Shown: piece by piece, positions 7,820-20,147 of the stretch | How the letters are laid out: the number at the start of each line of letters is the position of its first letter | Position numbering within the stretch: position 1 is the first letter of the stretch | NCBI RefSeq assembly: GCF_001294645.1 | Contig: NZ_CP011868.1 | Span: 2,232,001-2,296,000, forward strand | Direction: 5' to 3' | DNA length: 64,000 nucleotides | Source of the DNA: Pseudonocardia sp. HH130629-09 | GTDB taxonomy: Bacteria > Actinomycetota > Actinomycetes > Mycobacteriales > Pseudonocardiaceae | The notes under the pieces: generated by a model | What the model saw: the letters and a program-made list of their open reading frames with translations, nothing else | What the model was told of the DNA's origin: nothing | Databases searched by the model: none | Position numbers and translations under genes: made by a program

Positions 7820-8701
7820 TCAGGCGGGTTCCGGGGCGCGCAGGTGTTCGGCGGCCCAGCTCCGCAGGGTCGTCGGGGTCGTCGAGACCGCGTCGCGGCG
7901 CTGCTCGGGCACGTACCCGGGGGCGGCGAGCCCCTCCGCCATCCCGGCGACCGCGTCGACCTCGGCCGGGGTCATCCCGGCCCCGGCCAGGATCTCCCGG
8001 AACGCCCGGCTCCCGAGAGGCACCGCACGGACCGGGTGACCGAGGACCTCGGTGAGCACCGCCGCGGCGTCGTGGAACGCCAGGTCCGCCGGCCCGTGCA
8101 CCGCCTGGACCAGCCGCCCCGACCACGCCGGCCCGAGCAGCCGCGCCGCGGCGACGGCGGCGATGTCACCGGGCGCCACCCACGGCAGCGGATGGTCCGG
8201 CGGCCACGGCGTCGACAGGGTCCCGCCGGCGAGCTCGTCGGCCGCGTGCAGCAGGTTCGACATGAAGTAGCCGCACCGCAGGTGCAGCACCGGCGCACCG
8301 GTCGCGTCGAGGGCCTGCTCGGTCGCGGCGAGGCCGTCGATGTCCCCCACCCCGCGACGCAGTTCCGCCCCGCCGCTGCTCTGGACCACCGTCGCGCCGA
8401 TCCCGTTGCGGCGCACCGCCTCCGCGACGGCGGCCGCGCAAGCCGCGTGGTGGGCGAGCGGGTCGGTGCCGGGTGGGCCCGGCGGGTTCACCCAGTACAG
8501 CCGGTCCGCGCCCAGGGTGGTGCCGACGACGGCGTCGGCGTCGGTCTGGTCCGCGACCACCGGCTCGACCAGACCGGCCAGGTCGGGTGGCAGTCGTGCC
8601 GGGTCGCGGAGCAGGGCCACCGGCCGGACCCCGGCCTGCACGAGCAGGCGCAGCACCCGGGAGCCGACAGTGCCGGTCGGTGTCGTCACGACGATGCGCA
8701 T
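7820..8701 (-). CDS. NmrA/SDR-like NAD(P)-binding reductase
   Basis: A 293-aa atypical short-chain dehydrogenase of the NmrA/azoreductase type. The N-terminus MRIVVTTPTGTVGSRVLRLL contains the dinucleotide-binding TPTGTVG loop, followed by LLRDPARLP, a common position for NADPH selectivity. It lacks the classic YxxxK catalytic pair, as do many NmrA-like proteins that act as redox sensors or reduce quinones or azo compounds. ATG 8701 is chosen because it places the nucleotide-binding strand at the very N-terminus; the frame extends further upstream. It stands alone on its strand, convergent with the VWA gene. Substrate unknown. Confidence 0.8.
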   Translation of the reverse strand: MRIVVTTPTGTVGSRVLRLLVQAGVRPVALLRDPARLPPDLAGLVEPVVADQTDADAVVGTTLGADRLYWVNPPGPPGTDPLAHHAACAAAVAEAVRRNGIGATVVQSSGGAELRRGVGDIDGLAATEQALDATGAPVLHLRCGYFMSNLLHAADELAGGTLSTPWPPDHPLPWVAPGDIAAVAAARLLGPAWSGRLVQAVHGPADLAFHDAAAVLTEVLGHPVRAVPLGSRAFREILAGAGMTPAEVDAVAGMAEGLAAPGYVPEQRRDAVSTTPTTLRSWAAEHLRAPEPA

Positions 8702-8730
8702 GCCCGCACCGTCGCACAGGGGTCCGACAG

Positions 8731-8759
8731 CCACACCCGTTCACCGACAGCGGGTGTGG
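8731..8759. repeat. CCACACCCG hairpin in front of the NmrA-like gene
   Basis: CCACACCCG (8731-8739) and CGGGTGTGG (8751-8759) form a perfect 9-bp stem with an 11-base loop, each arm preceded by GACAG. The same arms occur near 41259-41322. It may end transcription from the PheC-like gene or be a dispersed repeat. Confidence 0.55.
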
Positions 8760-8761
8760 GG

Positions 8762-9541
8762 TCAGCCGAGCCAGGGGCGGGCGAGGCGGTCCCAGGTACC
8801 GTCGGTGCGGGCGGTGCGCAGCCAGTCGTCCACGCGGGCGGCGAACACCGGATCGCCGGGCGGCATCAGGTAGGCCTTCTCCGAGTCGGTGAACGGGGCG
8901 TCGGGGTGCACCGCGCAGAGCACTCCGGGGTGCCGGGCGGCCTGCCAGCGGGTCTCGATCGCGTCGGTGACCATCAGGTCGGCGCGGCCGGCCACGATCT
9001 CGTCGAAGATCGTGGAGTTGTCCGGGTGGTCGACGATCGTCGCACGGGTGAAGGTCTCCCGGACGAAGCGCTCGTTGGTCCCGCCCGGGTTCACCACGAC
9101 CCGCACGCCGGGCCGGTCGATGTCGGCGACCGTGCCGTAGCGGGCGACGTCGGGGCAGCGCACGATGGGCGTCTTGCCGTCGCGCAGGTAGGGCTCGGTG
9201 AACACCGCCCGCGCCGCGCGGTCGGGGGTGACCGAGATGCCGCCGACGGCGATGTCGCAGCGCCCGGCGACGACGTCGTCGAGCAGGGTCGCCCAGGTCG
9301 TGCGCACCGGCTCGGCCCGGGCGCCGATCTCGGCGGCGAGGTCGCGGGCCATGTCGACGTCGATCCCGGACCAGGTGCCGTCCGCGGCCAGCGCGGTCAG
9401 CGGCCGGTAGTCACCGGTCGAGCAGACCCGAAGCACCTGCGACGACGCGACCCGCTCCAGCGTCGGGGACCGCGGCGCGGCGGGCGCGGCGCACCCGGTG
9501 ACCAGCAGCAGGAGCAGCAGGACGATCGGCAGGCGGCGCAC
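8762..9541 (-). CDS. lipoprotein resembling periplasmic cyclohexadienyl dehydratase (PheC-like)
   Basis: A 259-aa predicted lipoprotein. The start GTG 9541 is chosen because it opens a short basic leader, a poly-Leu core and the lipobox VTGC with Cys17. The mature part has the fold of amino-acid ABC-transporter binding proteins, but its sequence follows Pseudomonas aeruginosa PheC nearly throughout: VLRV..TGDY, DVDMA, PYLRDGKTPI, VNPGGTNE.F, HPDN.TIF, DLM.TDAIE, LCAVHP. PheC converts prephenate and arogenate to phenylpyruvate and phenylalanine outside the cytoplasm. No ABC permease genes lie nearby, which supports an enzyme or orphan receptor. A LysR gene ends 11 bases upstream. Enzymatic activity is inferred from similarity recalled, not computed. 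Confidence 0.75.
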   Translation of the reverse strand: MRRLPIVLLLLLLVTGCAAPAAPRSPTLERVASSQVLRVCSTGDYRPLTALAADGTWSGIDVDMARDLAAEIGARAEPVRTTWATLLDDVVAGRCDIAVGGISVTPDRAARAVFTEPYLRDGKTPIVRCPDVARYGTVADIDRPGVRVVVNPGGTNERFVRETFTRATIVDHPDNSTIFDEIVAGRADLMVTDAIETRWQAARHPGVLCAVHPDAPFTDSEKAYLMPPGDPVFAARVDDWLRTARTDGTWDRLARPWLG

Positions 9542-9552
9542 GGTCCGGGACC

Positions 9553-10428
9553 CTAGCCGCCGATCGGGGGAGTCCAGGACTCCGGACGGAGGTCGGCCGA
9601 GCGGATGCTGCGGACCAGCGCCTCGGCCGGGCCGCTGCGGCGTCGTCCGTGCGCCAGCACCACGTCGACCGGACCCAGGTCGGGCAGCCCGGCGTTCTCG
9701 GCGACGACCTCCAGGCCGTCGGGGACCAGCGTCGCGGCGTGCGCGAGCACCCCCAGCCCGGCGAGCGCGGCGGCCCGCAGCCCGGACAGGCTGCCGCTGG
9801 TGCAGGCCATCCGCCACGGCCGCCCCGCGGCCTCCAGGGCCCCGACGGCGGCGGTGCGCGAGAGGCTCGGCGGGGGATAGGCGACGACCGGCACAGGGTC
9901 GCCGGGGCCGAGCGGCAGCCCGGGCGCCCCCACCCAGACGAACCGGTCGCGGCGCACGACCAGCCTGCCGTCGTCGGGGCCGGGCAGGCGCTTGGCGAAC
10001 ATGAGGTCCAGCTCCCCGGCGGCGAGGCGGCGTTCGAGATCGCCGGCGAGGCCCACGGTCAGCTCCAGGTCGACCTCGGGATGGCGACGGCGGAAGTCCG
10101 CCAGCACCGCGGGCAGCCGGGTCAGGACCAGGTCCTCCGACACCCCGAATCGCACCCGGCCGTGCACCCGCGAGGCCCGGAAGTGCGCCACCGCCCGGTC
10201 ACCCGCGTCGAGGATGGTGGCGGCGAACTCCAGCATCGCCTCGCCGTCGACGGTGAGCGACACCGAGTGGGTGTCGCGTTCGAGCAGCGGGCGCCCGACC
10301 GTCGCCTCCAGGCGTCGCACGTGCTGGCTCACGGTGGACTGGCCGACGCCGAGGCGCGCGGCGGCCCGGGTGAAGCTGCGGGCGCGCGCGACGGCGGCGA
10401 AGGACCGTAGCTGCACGGGGTCGAGCAC
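9553..10428 (-). CDS. LysR-family transcriptional regulator
   Basis: A 291-aa LysR protein: helix-turn-helix at the N-terminus (QLRSFAAVARARSFTRAAARLGVGQSTVSQHVRRLE split over residues 6-41) and a substrate-binding domain beginning VRFGVSEDLV. GTG 10428 is preferred because TACGAT (10435-10440) lies six bases upstream, giving a leaderless start, and because VLDPVQLRSF matches the usual LysR N-terminus; ATG 10458 would add ten residues. It is 11 bases upstream of the PheC-like gene on the same strand and divergent from the SBF-family carrier, so it probably controls both. The near-palindrome at 10466-10492 is a candidate binding site. Confidence 0.85.
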   Translation of the reverse strand: MLDPVQLRSFAAVARARSFTRAAARLGVGQSTVSQHVRRLEATVGRPLLERDTHSVSLTVDGEAMLEFAATILDAGDRAVAHFRASRVHGRVRFGVSEDLVLTRLPAVLADFRRRHPEVDLELTVGLAGDLERRLAAGELDLMFAKRLPGPDDGRLVVRRDRFVWVGAPGLPLGPGDPVPVVAYPPPSLSRTAAVGALEAAGRPWRMACTSGSLSGLRAAALAGLGVLAHAATLVPDGLEVVAENAGLPDLGPVDVVLAHGRRRSGPAEALVRSIRSADLRPESWTPPIGG

Positions 10429-10434
10429 CCGGTC

Positions 10435-10440
10435 ATCGTA
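10435..10440 (-). promoter_or_regulatory. -10 element TACGAT, leaderless start of the LysR gene
   Basis: TACGAT on the minus strand is six bases before GTG 10428. This spacing decides the start over ATG 10458, which has no ribosome binding site. Confidence 0.45.
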
Positions 10441-10465
10441 GTTCGCGGACACAGTCATGGTGATC

Positions 10466-10492
10466 AGCCGGTTTCCCGATCGGAACCCGGCT
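10466..10492. promoter_or_regulatory. candidate LysR binding site between divergent genes
   Basis: AGCCGG-T-TTCC and GGAA-C-CCGGCT form a 27-base near-palindrome with 10 of 13 arm positions paired. It lies between the LysR gene and the divergent SBF-family carrier, just before the carrier's ribosome binding site. Confidence 0.5.
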
Positions 10493-10506
10493 TGCAGGAT
10501 GGAACC

Positions 10507-11499
10507 ATGCGTGTCCGTCCCGACCCCTTCCTCGTGCTGCTCCTCGTGACCGTCGGTGTCGCGTCGCTGGTCCCCGCGCGCGGCGCGGCGGTCGGGGTGG
10601 TCGACGTCGCTGTGACCGCGGCGATCGCGCTGCTGTTCTTCCTCTACGGCGCCCGTCTCTCGGCCGCCGAGGCACTGGGCGGGCTGCGGTACTGGCGGCT
10701 GCACGGCACCGTCCTGGCGGCCACGTTCGTCCTGTTCCCGCTGCTCGGGCTGTCGGTGCTGCTGCTGCCGGAGTGGCTGCTGCCCGCGCCGCTCGCCGCC
10801 GGCGTCGTGTTCCTGTGCTGCCTGCCCTCGACCGTGCAGTCCTCCATCGCCTTCACCGGCGTCGCCCGCGGCAACGTGCCCGCCGCGATCGTCGCGGCGT
10901 CGGTGTCGAACGTGCTCGGCGTGGTCCTCACCCCGGTGCTGGCCGCGCTGCTGCTGGCGACCAGCGGCGGTTTCGACGCGTCGAGCTTCGGCGACATCGC
11001 GTTGCGCCTGCTGGTGCCCTTCCTCGCCGGGCAGGCCGCACGGCCGCTGATCGGCCGGTTCGTCGCCCGGCACCGGACGCGGCTGGCGCTGGTCGACCGC
11101 GGATCGATCCTGCTGGTCGTCTACGCCGCGTTCAGCGAGGGCGTCGTGGCGGGGATCTGGGAACGGCTCACCCCGGTCTCGCTGCTCGTGCTGCTCGGGA
11201 TCTGCCTGGTGCTGCTCGCCCTGGTGCTCGCCGCGACCGCGTACGGGTCCCGCGCGCTCGGGTTCGACGACGCCGACCGCATCGCGATCGTGTTCTGCGG
11301 GTCGAAGAAGTCGCTGGCCAGCGGACTGCCGATCGCCGGTGTGCTGTTCGGTGGCCCCGCCGGGGCACTGGTGGTCCTGCCACTCATGCTGTTCCACCAG
11401 ATCCAGCTGATGGCCTGCGCGCTGATCGCCGAGCGGGTCGGCCGGCGTCGCGCGGCCCTCGACACCGAGCAGGTCGCCGGAGCACCATCGCGGGCGTGA
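10507..11499 (+). CDS. bile acid:sodium symporter family (SBF-like) membrane transporter
   Basis: A 330-aa integral membrane protein with about nine or ten hydrophobic segments. The family signature CGSKKSLASGLP lies near residues 262-273, in the second discontinuous helix region, and an earlier CLPSTVQSSIAFT segment (about 101-113) matches the first. Members of this group move organic anions, often with sodium. ATG 10507 is chosen because AGGA lies seven bases upstream. Divergent from a LysR gene and the PheC-like lipoprotein gene, it could carry an aromatic or related organic acid; this is inference. Its stop overlaps the start of the next gene (GTGA). Confidence 0.8.
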   Translation: MRVRPDPFLVLLLVTVGVASLVPARGAAVGVVDVAVTAAIALLFFLYGARLSAAEALGGLRYWRLHGTVLAATFVLFPLLGLSVLLLPEWLLPAPLAAGVVFLCCLPSTVQSSIAFTGVARGNVPAAIVAASVSNVLGVVLTPVLAALLLATSGGFDASSFGDIALRLLVPFLAGQAARPLIGRFVARHRTRLALVDRGSILLVVYAAFSEGVVAGIWERLTPVSLLVLLGICLVLLALVLAATAYGSRALGFDDADRIAIVFCGSKKSLASGLPIAGVLFGGPAGALVVLPLMLFHQIQLMACALIAERVGRRRAALDTEQVAGAPSRA

Positions 11500-11675
11500 C
11501 GCCGTCCGCCTGCCGCCTCTGCGGCGCCCCCGGCCCCGACGACGCCGGGGTCGCCGCCGTCGCGGGCTGGGTGACCGACCGCGACGACCGCGGCCGGGAC
11601 GAGCGGCTCTGCCCGGCCTGTGCCCGCCGCCACGTCCGCGACATCGAGTCCAAGCTCGACCACCGGTGGTGGTGA
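11496..11675 (+). CDS. small zinc-ribbon-like protein
   Basis: A 59-aa protein with two Cys pairs, CRLC near residues 6-9 and CPAC near 39-42, and a C-terminal RRHVRDIESKLDHRWW. This pattern matches a family of tiny actinobacterial proteins of unknown function, probably folding around one zinc ion. The GTG start overlaps the transporter stop codon (GTGA), pointing to translational coupling. Function unknown. Confidence 0.65.
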   Translation: MTPSACRLCGAPGPDDAGVAAVAGWVTDRDDRGRDERLCPACARRHVRDIESKLDHRWW

Positions 11676-11749
11676 CCGGCGCCAGGGCCGCGCCGGAATC
11701 TGCGACGGGCACCGCGCGTTCGCATGCGTGACCGCTTCCGAGAGCTAGG

Positions 11750-11755
11750 TAGGTT
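11750..11755 (+). promoter_or_regulatory. -10 element TAGGTT, leaderless start of mshC
   Basis: TAGGTT is followed by seven bases and ATG 11763. The geometry supports this start over ATG 11724 in the same frame. Confidence 0.5.
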
Positions 11756-11762
11756 TGACCGC

Positions 11763-13001
11763 ATGGAGACCTGGGCCCCGACCGACGTCCCGGCACTGGA
11801 GGGCAGCGGCCCGCCGCTGCGCCTGCACGACACCGCCACCGGCCGGGTCCGGCCCACGGCGCCCGGCCCGGTCGCGACGATGTACGTCTGCGGGATCACC
11901 CCGTACGACGCGACCCACCTCGGCCACGCCGCCACCTACCTGACGTTCGACCTGGTCAACCGCTACTGGCGCGACCTCGGACACGACGTGCACTACGTCC
12001 AGAACGTCACCGACATCGACGAGCCGCTGCTGGAGCGCGCCGAGCGCGACCAGGACGACTGGATCGTGCTGGGCCTGCGCGAGACCGCCCTGTTCCGCGA
12101 GGACATGAAGGCCCTGCGGGTGCTGCCGCCGCGGGAGTTCGTCGGCGCGGTCGAGGCGATCCCCGAGATCGCCGAGCTGGTCGAGAAGCTCGTCGCCTCC
12201 GGCGCGGCCTACCGGATCGACGACCCGGAGTACCCCGACGTCTACCACGACGTGTCCGCGACCGGGCACTTCGGCTACGAGTCGAACTACGACCTCGACA
12301 CCATGCTGACCTTCTCCGCCGAGCGCGGCGGTGACCCGGACCGGCCGGGCAAGCGCAACCGGCTCGACCCGCTGCTGTGGCGCACCGCGCGCCCCGGTGA
12401 GCCGGCCTGGGACTCGGGTCTCGGGCGCGGTCGTCCGGGCTGGCACGTGGAGTGCGCCGCGATCTCGCTGAACCGGCTCGGCCCGCAGATCGACCTCAAC
12501 GGCGGCGGCTCGGACCTGATCTTCCCGCACCACGAGTGCGGTGCCCTGCACGCCGAGTCGCTCACCGGTGAGCACCCGTTCGCCCGGCACTACGTGCACA
12601 CCGGCATGATCGGTCTCGACGGCGAGAAGATGTCGAAGTCCAAGGGCAACCTGGTCTTCGTCTCCAAGCTGCGCAACGCCCGCGTCGACCCGAACGTCAT
12701 CCGGGTCGCCCTGCTCGACGGGCACTACCGCACCGACCGGGCCTGGACCGACGAGGTGCACGCGACAGGCGACCGGCGGGTGGCCCGCTGGCGCGAGGCC
12801 GTGGGCCTCGACGCCGGACCGGACGCGACCGAGCTGGTCGCCAAGGTGCGGACCCACCTCGCAGACGACCTCGACACCCCCGGCGCGCTCGCCGCCGTCG
12901 ACGCCTGGGCCGAGGAGGCGCTGACCCGCCGCGGCACCGACACCGCGGCCCCGCAGCAGGTGCGCACCGCGCTGGACGCGCTGCTCGGGGTGCAGCTGTA
13001 G
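11763..13001 (+). CDS. mshC: L-cysteine:1D-myo-inositol 2-amino-2-deoxy-alpha-D-glucopyranoside ligase
   Basis: A 412-aa class I tRNA-synthetase-like enzyme that joins cysteine to GlcN-inositol with ATP, the penultimate step of mycothiol synthesis in the cytoplasm. Visible features: zinc-ligand Cys43 in YVCGITPYD, the HIGH-type motif HLGH at 52-55, a second metal region around CAAISLN...HHECGA, and the KMSKS motif at residues 289-293. Length equals that of characterised MshC proteins, which separates it from cysteinyl-tRNA synthetase (longer, with an anticodon domain). ATG 11763 matches the family N-terminus. In M. tuberculosis mshC lies in the same neighbourhood as the PAC2 and metH genes, as here. 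Confidence 0.95.
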   Translation: METWAPTDVPALEGSGPPLRLHDTATGRVRPTAPGPVATMYVCGITPYDATHLGHAATYLTFDLVNRYWRDLGHDVHYVQNVTDIDEPLLERAERDQDDWIVLGLRETALFREDMKALRVLPPREFVGAVEAIPEIAELVEKLVASGAAYRIDDPEYPDVYHDVSATGHFGYESNYDLDTMLTFSAERGGDPDRPGKRNRLDPLLWRTARPGEPAWDSGLGRGRPGWHVECAAISLNRLGPQIDLNGGGSDLIFPHHECGALHAESLTGEHPFARHYVHTGMIGLDGEKMSKSKGNLVFVSKLRNARVDPNVIRVALLDGHYRTDRAWTDEVHATGDRRVARWREAVGLDAGPDATELVAKVRTHLADDLDTPGALAAVDAWAEEALTRRGTDTAAPQQVRTALDALLGVQL

Positions 13002-13146
13002 ACCACCTGTGGACCACCGGTGGGCCGTGGCCCGCACCGTGCTGGGCGGAGGTGCGGCGCCGCCGGTGGTGCCGGAGGCCACCCACGCCCGCTCCCTGGA
13101 ACGGGTCGCGCTCGGCGACCTGCGGGCGCACGCCGTCGGGCGGGCC

Positions 13147-14277
13147 TCAGACGCGGTGTGCCCGGTCGACCGCGAGGACGGCCGGCGCGCCCGCCGCGAG
13201 CAGCGCGGCCGGCGCGAGGAAGGCCACCAGCGGGTCCGCGTGGTACACCGGCGTCAGCGCGACCGGCGACGCCGCCGTCCCGGCGAAGCGGACCGCCTGC
13301 ACCACCGACACCGCCCCGCCCCCGCCGCCCCCGGCCGGACCGAGGACCAGCGCGTTCACCCCGACCAGGACGAGCTGGCTGCACACCCCGCCGACCGCCC
13401 ACAGCGCGACGACCACCCCGAGCCACGGGACCAGCCCGATCGCCGCGACGAGCACGCCGCCGATGACCGACCCGGCCAGCACGCAGCGCCGCGCCCCGAA
13501 CCGGTCCACCGCCCCGCCGATCACCCGCGCGGTCAGGATCCCGGCGACCCCCAGTGCGGTCAGCACCAGCCCGCGTGGCCCCGAGCCGAGCCCGAAGACC
13601 TCCTCCAGCCGCAGCGCGAGCAGGAAGTTCAGCCCGGCCAGGCAGCCCCAGCCGATCCCGGCGACCAGCCCGAGCCGCAGCACCGGGCCGGTCCAGGCCG
13701 CCCGCAGCCGAGGCCGGGGGTCGCCGTCGGACGGCGACCCGCCGCCGGGGATGCCGATCACCGCCAGCGCCAGGGCCACGCCCGCGGCGCCCCAGAACGC
13801 CCACCACCAGTCCACCTCCGCGGCCAGCCCGCCGACCAGCGGCGCCGAGGTCTGCCCGGCCGCCTGCAGCGACCCGAACCAGCCCAGCACCCGGCCGAGG
13901 CGGTCCGGCTCCACCGCGGCGGCCAGCGCCGCCAGCAGCAGGGGAGTGGTGAAGGCGTTCGCGACGCCCTGCAGTGCCCGCCCCGCCAGGAACAGGGGCC
14001 AGGACACCGCCAGCACGCAGACCAACGAGGCGACGACGTAGAGCGCGTACCCGGCGACGACGGTGCGTCCCCGCCCCCAACGGTCGCCGAGGGTGCCCGA
14101 GACGAGCATGACCCCGGCGAACGGCAGCAGGTACGCGGTGATCGAGACCGACGCGGTCGCCGTCGGGACGCCGAACTCGGTGCCCAACTCGGGCAGCATC
14201 GCCGCGGTCATCCCGCCGCCGAACGGGCCGAGGAACGCCCCGGCGAACAGCGCCCCCCGGCGCAGGGCGGTGACCAC
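13147..14277 (-). CDS. MFS transporter
   Basis: A 376-aa membrane protein with about 12 hydrophobic segments and the major-facilitator motif [13 protein letters not shown] between the second and third (about residues 56-68). A cytoplasmic-loop insert [13 protein letters not shown] marks the centre. The start GTG 14277 follows the PAC2 stop by eight bases on the same strand, so the two may be co-transcribed. It resembles drug or metabolite efflux carriers; the substrate cannot be deduced. It is convergent with mshC, leaving 145 bases between them in which I see only a CCACCGGTGG palindrome. Confidence 0.8.
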   Translation of the reverse strand: MVTALRRGALFAGAFLGPFGGGMTAAMLPELGTEFGVPTATASVSITAYLLPFAGVMLVSGTLGDRWGRGRTVVAGYALYVVASLVCVLAVSWPLFLAGRALQGVANAFTTPLLLAALAAAVEPDRLGRVLGWFGSLQAAGQTSAPLVGGLAAEVDWWWAFWGAAGVALALAVIGIPGGGSPSDGDPRPRLRAAWTGPVLRLGLVAGIGWGCLAGLNFLLALRLEEVFGLGSGPRGLVLTALGVAGILTARVIGGAVDRFGARRCVLAGSVIGGVLVAAIGLVPWLGVVVALWAVGGVCSQLVLVGVNALVLGPAGGGGGGAVSVVQAVRFAGTAASPVALTPVYHADPLVAFLAPAALLAAGAPAVLAVDRAHRV

Positions 14278-14285
14278 CGGTCGGG

Positions 14286-15176
14286 TCAGGAGTTGGGGCC
14301 GCGGCGGCGCAGGTAGCGCTCGAAGTCCGCCGCGATCGAGTCCCCGGAGGTCTCGCGCAGCTCGGTGCGGGCCTCCTCGTCGTCGGACTCCGAGGCCTGC
14401 TCCTCCAGCTGGCGGACGTACTCGCGGACCTCGTCGTCGGCGTCGGCCATCTCCGAGACGGTCCGCTCCCACTCCTCGGCCTTCTCCGGCAGCACCCCGA
14501 GCGGCACCTCGACGTCGAGGGACTCCTCGATCCGGTGCAGCAGCGCGACCGCGGCCTTGGGCACCTGGGCCTGCGAGACGTAGTGCGGCACCTCGGCCCA
14601 GTAGGAGACGGCCGGGATGCCGGCCTGCACGCAGGCCTGCTGGAAGACCGCGACGATCCCGGTCGGGCCCTCGTAGTTCGACGGCTCGGTGCCCATCGCC
14701 TTCTGCGACTCCGCGTCCCAGGACGTGCCGTTCACCGGAGTCGGCCGGGTGTGCGGGACCTCGGTGAGCAGGGCCCCCAAGGTGATGACCTTCGTCACGC
14801 CGAGACGCTCCGCGTGACCCACGAGCTCGGCGCAGAACGTCTTCCAGCGCAGGTTCGGCTCGATCCCGTTGACCAGGACGACATGGCGGTCGGTGCCCGG
14901 CAGCGTCGCCCAGGACAGCCGGGTGGTCTGCCACTCGATCCGTCGGGTGACACCGTCGGCGAGCTTGACGTGCGGACGCGTGACCTGGAAGTCGTAGTAC
15001 TCCTCTGGATCGATCGAGGTCAGAGGCTTCGCGTCCCAGCTGAGCTCGAGGTGCTCCAGCGCGGTGCTCGCGGCCTCACCGGCGTCGTTCCATCCCTCGA
15101 ACGCGGCGATGAGGACCGGATCGACCAGGTGCGGAGTGCTGTCGCCACCCGTGATGCTCGGCTCTCGGTCGGTCAT
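14286..15176 (-). CDS. PAC2-family protein
   Basis: A 296-aa member of the PAC2 (proteasome assembly chaperone 2-like) family, homologous to M. tuberculosis Rv2125. Visible family features are [16 protein letters not shown] near residues 22-37, [12 protein letters not shown], and [15 protein letters not shown] near the middle; the C-terminal ~60 residues are acidic and helical ([20 protein letters not shown]). Despite the family name, no role in bacterial proteasome assembly is established, although the gene is near mpa and prcBA in many actinobacteria. A TAGGCT -10 element lies six bases before ATG, and metH is divergent 69 bases away. Confidence 0.85.
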   Translation of the reverse strand: MTDREPSITGGDSTPHLVDPVLIAAFEGWNDAGEAASTALEHLELSWDAKPLTSIDPEEYYDFQVTRPHVKLADGVTRRIEWQTTRLSWATLPGTDRHVVLVNGIEPNLRWKTFCAELVGHAERLGVTKVITLGALLTEVPHTRPTPVNGTSWDAESQKAMGTEPSNYEGPTGIVAVFQQACVQAGIPAVSYWAEVPHYVSQAQVPKAAVALLHRIEESLDVEVPLGVLPEKAEEWERTVSEMADADDEVREYVRQLEEQASESDDEEARTELRETSGDSIAADFERYLRRRGPNS

Positions 15177-15182
15177 CTCCCC

Positions 15183-15188
15183 AGCCTA
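15183..15188 (-). promoter_or_regulatory. -10 element TAGGCT, leaderless start of the PAC2 gene
   Basis: TAGGCT on the minus strand lies six bases before ATG 15176. Confidence 0.5.
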
Positions 15189-15231
15189 CGACCCCGCGGG
15201 CGCGGGGCCTGGTCGCTACCCCTCCAGCAGG

Positions 15232-15237
15232 TACCGT
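15232..15237 (+). promoter_or_regulatory. -10 element TACCGT, leaderless start of metH
   Basis: TACCGT is followed by eight bases and GTG 15246. With only 69 bases to the divergent PAC2 gene there is no room for a cobalamin riboswitch. Confidence 0.45.
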
Positions 15238-15245
15238 GGGGGATC

Positions 15246-18960
<3,715 letters not shown>

Positions 18961-18968
<8 letters not shown>

Positions 18969-19662
18969 GCCGACGACGATCCGGCCCGCGGGCGTGCTGC
19001 TGGACATGGACGGCACCCTGATCGACTCGGAGAAGGTGTGGGAGGTCGCTCTCAACGACCTCATGAAGCACCTCGGCGCGCCCGAGCTGAGCCTCGGGGC
19101 CCGGCTGGAGTCCGTCGGCGGTTCGCTGGACTCGTCGCTGCGGATCTGCTTCCGGGAGGCCGGACGCGACCCGGACACCGTGCCCGCCGACGAGTACCGC
19201 GAGACCGGCGAGTGGCTCTACGACCGCGCCGGTGAGCTGTTCACCCACGGTGTGCCGTGGCGGCCGGGCGCCCGGGAGCTGCTCACCGCGCTGCGCGAGG
19301 CCGGCATCCCGGCCGTGCTCGTCACCAACACCATCCGGGTGCTGGTGGAGCGGGCGCTGGAGACGCTGGGCCGGGAGCACTTCGTCGCCGTCGTGCCCGG
19401 CGACGAGGTGCGTGAGCCCAAGCCGCAGCCCGAGCCCTACCGGCGCGGTGCCGAGCTGATCGGGGTCGACCCCGGCGACTGCGTCGCGGTGGAGGACTCA
19501 CCGACGGGTGCGCTCTCGGCGGAGCGGGCCGGCTGCGCGGTGCTGGTGGTGCCCTGCGAGCTCGACGTGCCCGCCGGACCGCGCAGGGTGCTGCGCGAGA
19601 CCCTCGCCGGGATCGGCCCGGCCGAGCTCGGGGCGGTCCTCGCGGAGGTCCGGACCCGCTGA
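18961..19662 (+). CDS. HAD-superfamily hydrolase (subfamily IA phosphatase-like)
   Basis: A 233-aa haloacid-dehalogenase-type protein with all four motifs: D15-M-D17-G-T (nucleophile and acid), VTNT near residue 123, a Lys in EPKPQPEPY and the acidic EDSPTG near residue 178. The helical cap between motifs I and II marks subfamily IA, which holds beta-phosphoglucomutase and many small-molecule phosphatases. The substrate is not evident. It starts within the last codons of metH, so the two are expected to be co-translated; a damage-repair or metabolite-clearing role linked to methionine or folate metabolism would fit but is speculative. Confidence 0.85.
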
Positions 19663-19827
19663 ACGGCGCAGGCACCGGCGTGAGCGGGCCGTTCGCGGCG
19701 ATGAACGGCACCGCACCCGGGGGTTGCTCACTCCGGGTGAACCACCCGGCGCGGTCCGTTGCCCACACGGCTTACCACCCCGGATGCGCCCGGCATGCGG
19801 CGTAGGTCACCGTTCACACTGGTACCC

Positions 19828-20091
19828 GTGAAGACTTTCGACGACTTGTTCGCCGAGCTGGCGGCCAAGGCCCGGGACCGGCCGGCCGGCTCGGGGACCG
19901 TCGCCGCGCTCGACGCCGGGGTGCACGCCCAGGGCAAGAAGGTGCTCGAGGAGGCCGGTGAGGTCTGGATCGCCGCCGAGTACCAGGGTGACGACGAGCT
20001 GGCGGAGGAGATCTCGCAGCTGCTGTACCGGCTGCAGGTGATCATGCTTCAGCGGGGGCTCACCCTCGAGGACGTGTACAAGCATCTGTAG
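19828..20091 (+). CDS. hisE: phosphoribosyl-ATP pyrophosphatase
   Basis: An 87-aa MazG-like all-helical enzyme for the second step of histidine synthesis, removing pyrophosphate from phosphoribosyl-ATP. The sequence [21 protein letters not shown] and [12 protein letters not shown] follows M. tuberculosis HisE closely, with the metal-binding EE...E and D/E residues in place. The frame begins upstream, but GTG 19828 gives the family N-terminus VKTFDDL. A CACACT hexamer lies seven bases before it, a weak leaderless-type -10. hisG follows after 56 bases, as in mycobacteria. Confidence 0.93.
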   Translation: MKTFDDLFAELAAKARDRPAGSGTVAALDAGVHAQGKKVLEEAGEVWIAAEYQGDDELAEEISQLLYRLQVIMLQRGLTLEDVYKHL

Positions 20092-20135
20092 GCCGACCCG
20101 GCCCACCGACACCACCACCACCGATGACGACCGTC

Positions 20136-20140
20136 AGGAG
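20136..20140 (+). promoter_or_regulatory. ribosome binding site that fixes the hisG start
   Basis: AGGAG lies seven bases before ATG 20148, so this ATG, not the in-frame ATG at 20124, should be used. Confidence 0.7.
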
Positions 20141-20147
20141 AGCGGAA

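Noticed and set aside
13009-13146. Open frame starting GTG seven bases after mshC (DHRWAVARTVLGGG...)
   Set aside because: Codon use is plausible but the frame runs on antisense through the MFS gene and no family is recognised. Only the CCACCGGTGG palindrome inside it is certain.
15177-15245. Possible cobalamin riboswitch before metH
   Set aside because: Only 69 bases separate metH from the divergent PAC2 gene and no B12-box is present; the start appears leaderless.
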